The notes beneath the pieces were generated by a model that did no database searches, was not told the DNA's origin, and saw only the letters and a list, made by a program, of their open reading frames with translations. The translations under genes and the position numbers were made by a program. From the NCBI GenBank assembly GCA_004376975.1, contig SOJA01000076.1, positions 1 to 5,464 on the forward strand: 5,464 nucleotides of DNA, read 5' to 3'. Numbering within the stretch: position 1 is the stretch's first letter; each line of letters begins with the position of its first letter. Of the stretch, positions 1-4,845 are shown piece after piece. Origin of the DNA: Candidatus Bathyarchaeota archaeon (GTDB lineage Archaea; Thermoproteota; Bathyarchaeia; Bathyarchaeales; UBA233).

Positions 1-3
1 AGA

Positions 4-76
4 AGCCGGGGATGGGAATTGAACCCACATATAGCAGCTCTGCAGGCTGTCGCCTGAACCGTTCGGCCACCCCGGC
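4..76 (-). tRNA. tRNA-Cys (anticodon GCA)
   Basis: The minus strand folds into a complete 73-nt cloverleaf. The acceptor stem is GCCGGGG pairing with CCCCGGC, followed by U8-G9, a three-pair D stem (GCC/GGC) whose loop contains GG, and an anticodon loop CTGCAGA carrying GCA (plus-strand positions 41-43). The variable loop is TATAT and the T arm is GTGGG-TTCAATT-CCCAT. The discriminator base is U73 and the first pair is G1-C72; U73 is the known identity base for cysteine tRNA and supports the anticodon reading. CCA is not encoded (the bases after the discriminator are TCT), so it must be added after transcription, as is common in archaea. No intron is present. One oddity is an A27-C43 mismatch at the top of the anticodon stem; the other four pairs of that stem are sound. 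Confidence 0.96.
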
Positions 77-102
77 ACCATGCAATTTTGTTAATTTGAC
101 TG

Positions 103-109
103 TAATAAA
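103..109 (-). promoter_or_regulatory. possible box A (TATA) of tRNA-Cys
   Basis: The minus strand reads TTTATTA here, 27-33 bases upstream of the tRNA 5' end. That matches the spacing and AT-rich character of an archaeal box A. The element lies in the 43-bp gap between the ligase stop codon and the tRNA, so the tRNA may have its own promoter rather than depend on read-through from the ligase. The match is modest and rests only on position and composition. Confidence 0.35.
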
Positions 110-119
110 CGTTGTTTAA

Positions 120-1811
120 CTAGGCTTTGTATCTGCCCTTCTTGAGAAATTGTTTTTCATATATCTCCTTGACCTTTTGTATAGTGTCTGCCTGTTCAGC
201 AGTTTTGTCTTCTCTTATGCGGTTTATTCTTGCGAAACGTAAAGCCATGCCACACTTGTATTTTGGGCTTTTCTGAATTTCGTTGTACAATACCTCAACA
301 ACTACTCTGGGAATTACAACTACTCTTCTGTCTTCCTCTTTTATTGCAAGGTCTTTAAGCCGCTCAGTTATTTCAATAATCTCCACGTCTGTCAATCCCT
401 TGAAAGTTTTACCTACCGTCAGAAACTCACTTGTCTCAGCGTCACGAACAGCTAGGTAATAGTTTGAAAGCCACTCATGTCTTCGACCGTAACCGTATTC
501 AGCTGCAACAATAACTAAATCTAAGGGTTCAAGAACAGGCTTTATTTTAAGCCAACGTTTTCCACGTGTTCCAGGCGTGTATTCACCGTCAAGCTTTTTC
601 GCTACCAATCCCTCATGTCCAGCATCCATTGCCTTTTTCAGGAATCCTGACGCTTCTTCCACGTTGTCTGTAACCAATTTTCTTGTCAAAGGTATTTCCC
701 CTGCGGTTTCAGCTAAGATTCGTCTCCGCTGTACGTAGGAAAGCGAAATCAGGCTTTCTCCATTCAGGTATAGGATGTCAAACAGGTAGAGCTTAACGGG
801 AATTTTTCGGATCATGTCTTCTATTGAGTGAACTCTTCTGAATCTCCGCATCAAATGTTGGAATGGAATCGGGTAGTCTTGGCTGTTAACAGCTATAACT
901 TCACCCTCCAAAATCACCCTTTCCACATTCACGTTCTTTCGAACTGTTTCAACGATTTCGGGCAGACTTACTGTCACATCTGTCAATCTTCTGCTGAAAA
1001 TCCTCACGTCACCGCCACGTCTGTGAATTTGAACTCTTGCTCCATCCAGTTTATACTCAAAAGCAGTCTCACCACCATGCTCACTCAAGGCTTCATCAAT
1101 GTCACTTGCTGTTTGAGCTAACATTAGACTGACAGGTCTAAAAACCCTGAATCCAATCTTCAGCAGCCCTTCTTTGCCTTGGCTTTTTGCTATAGCTGCA
1201 ACCTCTCCCACATCACCTGTAGCCATGCTTGCTTTTTGCACAATCTCCAACGGAATTTGAAAGCCTTTGGAGACCGCTTGCTCCATCAAACCCGAGTGGA
1301 AGCCAGTTCGCATCTCACCTATGAATATTTTCACTAGGTATTTTGCTTCAAGGGGTGAAGTCAATCCTAATAGAGCCTCGATAAGCCGCTCCTTTTTCTC
1401 TCTTGAACGTGATCCAGCGGTTTCAGCAATAACCTCAAAACTGTGTCTAACCTCCATTATTGTTAGCTTTCTATCAAAAAGCGATAACTGCTTGTGAATT
1501 TTACTGCATTCAAAGAGTACCTTTGTAGCCGAACCTACGTCGCCGGTTTCGCCAAAGGCTTCAATGAAAACTTTCCAGTCAGCCTTTGTTATACGCTTTA
1601 TGATTCGGCCTAAGGTTGCCCAGCTCACATTAAGAGCTCGTTGGCTCCATTTCGGAAAAGATCTTCCAATAATCATTGATACAGCAGGCTCAACCTCTTC
1701 CGATTCCAGATTCCTTAAGAACTCTGAAACAAGACTTGTCATAAGAAGTCGCTTGCTTGTAGATTCCAGTTTCTCACAAAGCTCTGACAAGGCTTCAAAA
1801 GATGTAGACAT
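120..1811 (-). CDS. lig: ATP-dependent DNA ligase (archaeal type)
   Basis: This enzyme seals nicks in duplex DNA during replication (Okazaki fragments) and repair, through a ligase-AMP intermediate. From the preferred start the protein has 563 aa, close to the roughly 560 aa usual for archaeal ligases. The domain order is complete: an N-terminal helical DNA-binding domain (about 1-235), the adenylation domain with motif I EYKLDGAR (nucleotidyl lysine K254), motif III EGEVIAV (about 302-308), motif IIIa LYLFDILY (about 342), motif IV EGLVAKK (400-406) and motif V WLKIKP (420-425), then an OB-fold domain (about 426-563) ending in the typical EIQKSP and ALRFARINRIREDK region. QLSLF at 108-112 sits where archaeal ligases carry a PCNA-binding motif. 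An upstream in-frame ATG at 1853 would add 14 residues, but the start at 1811 matches family N-termini (MSTSFEALSELCEKLE) and follows an AAGGG a short distance upstream. A box A-like element near 1862-1880 would put transcription start close to 1853, so the longer form is unlikely. No frameshift or missing catalytic residue is seen. The stop is TAG. Confidence 0.97.
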   Translation of the reverse strand: MSTSFEALSELCEKLESTSKRLLMTSLVSEFLRNLESEEVEPAVSMIIGRSFPKWSQRALNVSWATLGRIIKRITKADWKVFIEAFGETGDVGSATKVLFECSKIHKQLSLFDRKLTIMEVRHSFEVIAETAGSRSREKKERLIEALLGLTSPLEAKYLVKIFIGEMRTGFHSGLMEQAVSKGFQIPLEIVQKASMATGDVGEVAAIAKSQGKEGLLKIGFRVFRPVSLMLAQTASDIDEALSEHGGETAFEYKLDGARVQIHRRGGDVRIFSRRLTDVTVSLPEIVETVRKNVNVERVILEGEVIAVNSQDYPIPFQHLMRRFRRVHSIEDMIRKIPVKLYLFDILYLNGESLISLSYVQRRRILAETAGEIPLTRKLVTDNVEEASGFLKKAMDAGHEGLVAKKLDGEYTPGTRGKRWLKIKPVLEPLDLVIVAAEYGYGRRHEWLSNYYLAVRDAETSEFLTVGKTFKGLTDVEIIEITERLKDLAIKEEDRRVVVIPRVVVEVLYNEIQKSPKYKCGMALRFARINRIREDKTAEQADTIQKVKEIYEKQFLKKGRYKA

Positions 1812-1861
1812 GACATTAACCCTTGAAAGCACTACAAGGTTCCATGTTATCATCTCAGAAG

Positions 1862-1880
1862 AATAAATATTATTTTAAAA
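1862..1880 (-). promoter_or_regulatory. likely box A region of the DNA ligase gene
   Basis: On the minus strand this AT-only stretch offers TTTTAAAATA (1871-1880) and overlapping TTTATT-type matches to an archaeal TATA box. Transcription would begin roughly 25 bases downstream, near 1840-1850. That gives a leader of about 30-40 nt to the ATG at 1811 and leaves the ATG at 1853 at or before the transcript start. The placement suggests that the ligase is transcribed independently of the TPR gene, whose stop codon is at 1933-1935. A short T run (GCTTTTTC on the minus strand, about 1888-1895) just upstream could help end the TPR transcript, but no strong hairpin goes with it. Confidence 0.45.
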
Positions 1881-1932
1881 GCTTCCAGAAAAAGCAATTT
1901 GATAGGCAGCTTTCTTGAAATGATTTCTTGCC

Positions 1933-2316
1933 TTAGAATGATTCCGCCAGCTTCTTTTTCACTTCTTTTATCTTCTTCTCCAACTCTTCAACTTTCTCTT
2001 TGTTTTCCAAGGCTCTATAACAGTCTCTTGCGTATTCCAATGCACTTACACCAAATCTGTCAAAACCTTTCTTGAAGGATAGGTCAGCAGATTTCATGAA
2101 ATATTCAAGAGCTGCTTCATGGTCCTTGAGCATGTAGGCGCACTCGCCTGTTTTGTAAAGCATGGATGTAGCGTCAAAGAAGTTATTTGCTTTCAGGTAT
2201 AATTCCCAAGCTCTTAGAAAATTTTCTTTTGCTTCTTCGTACTTACCTAACTCGTAAAGTGCATATCCATCCTTATGCAGTTTAACTGGATCTTCCTTCA
2301 CTTTCTCTTCGCTCAT
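1933..2316 (-). CDS. small tetratricopeptide-repeat (TPR) protein
   Basis: This is a 127-aa, highly charged, all-helical protein made almost entirely of TPR-type helix pairs. The repeats lie at about residues 9-45 (signature YALYELGKYEEAKENFLRA), about 48-84 (GECAYMLKDHEAALEYFMKSA) and a more degenerate one at about 88-108, followed by a lysine/glutamate-rich helix (about 106-124) that could form a coiled coil. TPR arrays are protein-binding scaffolds. No catalytic domain, signal peptide or membrane segment is visible, so it is probably a cytoplasmic adaptor, and its partner cannot be told from the sequence. The start is the ATG at 2316; an in-frame TTG at 2325 would add three residues but has GTGAG directly against it, too close to serve as a ribosome binding site. 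It lies 121 bp upstream of the ligase gene on the same strand and is divergent from the threonine-synthase-like gene. The gap and the ligase's own promoter argue against tight functional coupling. Confidence 0.87.
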   Translation of the reverse strand: MSEEKVKEDPVKLHKDGYALYELGKYEEAKENFLRAWELYLKANNFFDATSMLYKTGECAYMLKDHEAALEYFMKSADLSFKKGFDRFGVSALEYARDCYRALENKEKVEELEKKIKEVKKKLAESF

Positions 2317-2577
2317 GACAGCCAACTCACAACTTGCTATTACTCAACATCAAACTCCCATTTAGATTTTCCCATCATCAAACAAACAAAAAACATCCAC
2401 ATATCAAGTGAAGATGTCCACCGCGCACCCTCATTTTCTTAATAACGAAACATGAACGTTTCTCAAGTCGATTTCATGAATCCTCTAGAAAAGAAAAATT
2501 TCTGCATAAACATTAAGAGCTTGTTTAATCAAAAATAGAATAAGGGACTGAAAACACTGATTAAATGGAGCAAACTC
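2317..2577. promoter_or_regulatory. divergent intergenic region with two outward promoters
   Basis: These 261 bp separate the TPR gene (minus) from the threonine-synthase-like gene (plus), so both promoters must lie here unless longer transcripts exist. For the plus strand, TTGTTTAATC at 2521-2530 is a weak box A candidate that would start a leader of about 28 nt, and GGAG at 2567-2570 lies 7 nt before the ATG at 2578. For the minus strand, only the weak AT-rich element TCTAAAT (2360-2366) is seen. A minor inverted repeat, GAAAC with GTTTC around a 6-nt spacer, lies near 2447-2462. I see no RNA gene, and no copy of the palindrome found at 4008-4033. Confidence 0.4.
2567..2570 (+). promoter_or_regulatory. 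ribosome binding site of the threonine-synthase-like gene
   Basis: GGAG lies 7 nt upstream of the ATG at 2578. This is good Shine-Dalgarno spacing, and it fixes the start that gives a protein beginning directly with the zinc ribbon (MSLKCVQCG). An out-of-frame ATG overlaps the GGAG itself at 2565 and can be ignored. Confidence 0.7.
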
Positions 2578-3978
2578 ATGTCCCTCAAATGTGTTCAATG
2601 TGGCTTAAAATCTCCGCTTTATCCACCAAAGAGCAAGTGTAAAAAATGCGGAGGAGCACTAGAATACGAGAGTATTTCACCTGAAAGCCGCAAAATCAAG
2701 TTTTCTGGCAAACTTCGCTTTTGGAGATACGGAAGCTTACTTCCACCAGTACAACACATCGTAAGTTTAGGTGAAGGCGGAACACCATTACGTAAGGCAG
2801 AAAGACTTTCTGAAAAACTCGGCTTAAAAGAATTGTATCTAAAAGATGAAACCAGAAACTCCACAAACTCTTTCAGGGACCGTGCTGCAGCACTTATTAC
2901 TTCAAACGCTATAGACCTCAAATATGGCACCATAATATGTGCAACCAACGGAAACCTAGGTGCTTCTTTAGCTGCTTATTGCGCAAAAGCTGGACTAATC
3001 TGTCATGCAATTGTCCCAAAGCTTGTTGATGTTGGAAAACTAGCTCAAATGCTCGTGTATGATGCTGTTATCGAGCAGTATGGAGAAACAGTTGACGATT
3101 CGATACACAAATCTGAAGCCTTAGCCGAAGAAACAGGCTGGTATCAAGCAACCGCAGAGCTAAACCCCCTTGTAATTGAAGCACAGAAAACGATTGCCTA
3201 TGAAGTGAATGAGCAGTTTGGCGTTCCAGATTGGTTCATAGTTTCCATGGGGGGCGGCGGAACCATATATTCAATATGGAAAGGCTTCAAGGAGCTCAAA
3301 CAGCTCGGAGTAGCAAAATCCTTGCCAAAAATGATTGGGGTCCAACCGGAAGGATGCGCACCCATAACCAAAGCATTACTAGAAGCCCATTCTCAACCGA
3401 TAAGAATCCCGAAGCCATTTACCCGTGCACTCGCTATCTTAGTGGCTAATCCACTCCAAGGCAAACTAGCAATAAAGGCAATAAAGGAATCAGAAGGCTT
3501 AACCTTAACGGTTTCAGACTCCGAAATTTTCGAAGCAGAACTCCAAATAGCCAAACTTGAAGGAATATTCGCTGAACCGGCAAGCTCAGCCACAATAGCA
3601 GCACTGCAGAAGCTTGTCAAAAATGGAAAAATAAGCACAAATGACAGCGTTGTATGCCTTATCACAGGAAGCGGACTTAAAGCCACAGACGTGCTGCAAG
3701 CATTAACAAAGAAACAGAAAACAGTGGTTCTAGGCTTAGAAATAAGCACAAAAGAAAAAATACTACGAAAACTAAGCAGAAAAGACACGTACGGCTATGA
3801 CTTATGGAAAAAACTTGGAAAAACAGTCACAAGAGCAGCCGTGTATCAACATCTAAAAGAACTCTCAGAAAAAGGACTAATAGTAGGCTACGCAAAAAAC
3901 GGAAGAAGACTCTTCAAAGTCACTGAACGTGGAAAAAGAGTCTTACGTGCAATAGAGGATTTAAGGCTTTTAATTTAG
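2578..3978 (+). CDS. threonine synthase-like PLP-fold protein fused to a winged helix, PLP lysine replaced
   Basis: The 466-aa protein has three parts. Residues 1-30 form a zinc ribbon (C5, C8, C21, C24), as in many archaeal threonine synthases. Residues about 45-378 are a fold type II PLP enzyme core of the threonine synthase family: SLGEGGTPL (63-71), LKDE (88-91), the GGGG phosphate loop (225-228), IGVQPEG (253-259), EGIFAEPASSA (328-338) and TGSGLK (363-368). Residues about 388-462 are a winged helix-turn-helix, with YGYDLW, AVYQHLKELSEKGLI, and a wing and final helix at RRLFKVTERGKRVL. Threonine synthase converts O-phosphohomoserine to threonine using PLP bound to the lysine of SFKDR. 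Here that motif reads SFRDR, with arginine at position 100 (codon AGG at 2875-2877). The substrate loop is TNGNLG instead of the usual STGNTS, although N126, which should contact PLP, is kept. Synthase activity is therefore doubtful. A DNA-binding sensor role is my inference, by analogy with MocR/GabR regulators, which join a winged helix to a different PLP fold. It lies 80 bp upstream of the S component gene on the same strand. General annotation as threonine synthase (thrC) is likely but may mislead. Confidence 0.9.
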   Translation: MSLKCVQCGLKSPLYPPKSKCKKCGGALEYESISPESRKIKFSGKLRFWRYGSLLPPVQHIVSLGEGGTPLRKAERLSEKLGLKELYLKDETRNSTNSFRDRAAALITSNAIDLKYGTIICATNGNLGASLAAYCAKAGLICHAIVPKLVDVGKLAQMLVYDAVIEQYGETVDDSIHKSEALAEETGWYQATAELNPLVIEAQKTIAYEVNEQFGVPDWFIVSMGGGGTIYSIWKGFKELKQLGVAKSLPKMIGVQPEGCAPITKALLEAHSQPIRIPKPFTRALAILVANPLQGKLAIKAIKESEGLTLTVSDSEIFEAELQIAKLEGIFAEPASSATIAALQKLVKNGKISTNDSVVCLITGSGLKATDVLQALTKKQKTVVLGLEISTKEKILRKLSRKDTYGYDLWKKLGKTVTRAAVYQHLKELSEKGLIVGYAKNGRRLFKVTERGKRVLRAIEDLRLLI

Positions 3979-4007
3979 TTTCTTCAATGGTGGATGCGAT
4001 AAACTAA

Positions 4008-4033
4008 AATAGTATAGTTACGACTATACTATT
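4008..4033. repeat. perfect 11-bp inverted repeat, candidate operator
   Basis: The left arm AATAGTATAGT (4008-4018) and right arm ACTATACTATT (4023-4033) are exact reverse complements separated by TACG. The repeat lies in the 80-bp gap between the winged-helix protein and the S component, 11 bases before the GGAG and 25 bases before the ATG. Such a site between or over the TATA-like bases (ATAAACTAAAATAG from about 3999, or the AGTATAG core itself) and the likely transcription start would suit a dimeric winged-helix repressor or activator. It is not followed by a T run, so it does not look like a terminator. If transcribed, it would form an 11-bp hairpin with a UNCG-type UACG loop, which could affect translation or mRNA stability. 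The symmetry is certain; the function is inferred. Confidence 0.8.
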
Positions 4034-4044
4034 CACCTCTCAAA

Positions 4045-4048
4045 GGAG
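4045..4048 (+). promoter_or_regulatory. ribosome binding site of the S component gene
   Basis: GGAG (within AAAGGAGAA) lies 10 nt upstream of the ATG at 4059, slightly long but workable spacing. It supports this start and lies just downstream of the inverted repeat at 4008-4033. Confidence 0.65.
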
Positions 4049-4058
4049 AAAAACTAAA

Positions 4059-4811
4059 ATGTCTTCGCGAACGAGGGTAAAGACCACAGTTCAACTAGGC
4101 ATCGCAAGCGTTTTCACAGCCCTTGTATGTGTAGCAACAATGATTTTTACAGTTTACGTACCGAGCACAAGAGGCTTCTTTAATTTTGGCGAAATTATGG
4201 TTTACATAGCAGCGTTACTTTTCGGTTCAAAAGTGGGTGCTTTTGCTGGTGGATTTGGCTCTATGTTTGCAGATATATTCCTTGGCTATTACTACTACGC
4301 GCCAGCAACATTAATAATCAAGGCATTAGAAGGAGGATTGGTGGGTTTTCTCGCCGACAAAAAACGCTTGTTCTCTAAAGATCATACCAAACGCGAATGG
4401 AAGATATTTACCACTGGAATTGGAGTGCTTGTTGGGTCTTTAGTAAGCCTAATAGGATTTTTGTACTACAGCGGCATGGTGGAATTCTACAGCGGCATCC
4501 CACCATCAGAAAACCCTATATCATTAATATTTATTCCAATGGAATTCTGGATAGGTCTAGGAATCTTTGTTACATTATTGATAATTACTACAGCCTTTGT
4601 TTCCGAACCAGAATATGGATGGATGGTTATCTCAACAGTCTTTGGAGGGTTATTGATGGTTTTCGGCTATTTTCTTTACGAACAGCTTATCCTTGGAGTT
4701 TGGGCAATCGCTGAAGTCCCCGTGAACATTGGACAAATGACTATTGGGCTGATTGTAGCCACACCTATAGTGAAAATTATTCAACGCATTTTGCCACAGC
4801 TTAAAAGCTAG
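4059..4811 (+). CDS. ECF-type transporter S component (vitamin uptake family)
   Basis: This 250-aa, strongly hydrophobic membrane protein resembles the S components of energy-coupling factor transporters (riboflavin-type S component family, Pfam PF07155). S components bind a vitamin or related micronutrient and work with a shared EcfA/EcfT module, which is not in this window. Hydrophobic segments lie at about 10-34, 43-57, 58-78, 81-99, 115-138, 155-180, 186-216 and 219-243. Family-like features are FNFGEIMVYIAALLFG (41-56), AGGFGSMFAD (63-72), the APATLIIKALEG stretch (81-92) and, near the end, GGLLMVFGYFLYE (197-209) and EVPVNIGQ (219-226). S components are usually near 190 aa with six helices; the excess here lies mainly in the stretch between about 101 and 185, which adds helices and a polar loop (about 140-152). 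The substrate cannot be read from sequence: riboflavin, pyridoxine, thiamine-type or another ligand are all possible. The gene follows the winged-helix protein and a palindrome and precedes an AIR synthase-like gene by 34 bp, so co-transcription with the latter is likely. The stop is TAG. Confidence 0.85.
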   Translation: MSSRTRVKTTVQLGIASVFTALVCVATMIFTVYVPSTRGFFNFGEIMVYIAALLFGSKVGAFAGGFGSMFADIFLGYYYYAPATLIIKALEGGLVGFLADKKRLFSKDHTKREWKIFTTGIGVLVGSLVSLIGFLYYSGMVEFYSGIPPSENPISLIFIPMEFWIGLGIFVTLLIITTAFVSEPEYGWMVISTVFGGLLMVFGYFLYEQLILGVWAIAEVPVNIGQMTIGLIVATPIVKIIQRILPQLKS

Positions 4812-4824
4812 GACAATAATTGTC
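4812..4824. repeat. 13-bp palindrome GACAAT-A-ATTGTC
   Basis: Immediately after the S component stop codon (4809-4811), GACAAT (4812-4817) and its exact reverse complement ATTGTC (4819-4824) flank a single A. The spacer is too short for an RNA hairpin with all six pairs and no T run follows, so a protein-binding DNA site is more natural than a terminator. It lies 21 bases before the ATG of the next gene. It may be chance in AT-rich DNA. Confidence 0.5.
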
Positions 4825-4845
4825 ACCCTAAGAGAAGGTTTTACA

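Noticed and set aside
828..1121. Plus-strand open frame of 97 codons inside the ligase gene.
   Set aside because: It is a shadow of a clearly functional ligase with all motifs intact, and its product resembles nothing and has odd composition.
1882..1912. Possible terminator after the TPR gene (AGAAAGC pairing imperfectly with GCTTTTTCT on the minus strand).
   Set aside because: The stem is short and interrupted, with a long loop; only the T run is of note and it is mentioned with the ligase promoter.
2447..2462. Short inverted repeat GAAAC/GTTTC with a 6-nt spacer in the divergent region, considered as an operator.
   Set aside because: Five-base arms are expected by chance in a 261-bp AT-rich gap, and it shares no sequence with the strong dyad at 4008-4033.
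2452..2538. A 28-codon frame (ATG at 2452, TAG at 2536) upstream of the threonine-synthase-like gene, considered as a leader peptide for attenuation.
   Set aside because: It contains no threonine or run of regulatory codons, lacks a convincing ribosome binding site, and no alternative terminator hairpins are seen after it.
3393..3788. Minus-strand open frame of 131 codons opposite the threonine-synthase-like gene.
   Set aside because: It lies fully within conserved coding sequence on the other strand and its product is a low-complexity Ser/Phe-rich translation typical of an antisense shadow.
3976..4000. T-rich bases after the stop codon of the threonine-synthase-like gene as a terminator.
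   Set aside because: The T tract is short and broken by C and A, so read-through into the transporter gene cannot be excluded.
4036..4048. Possible hairpin CTCT-CAAA-GGAG that would hide the ribosome binding site of the S component.
   Set aside because: Only four pairs including one G-U; too weak to call a regulatory structure.
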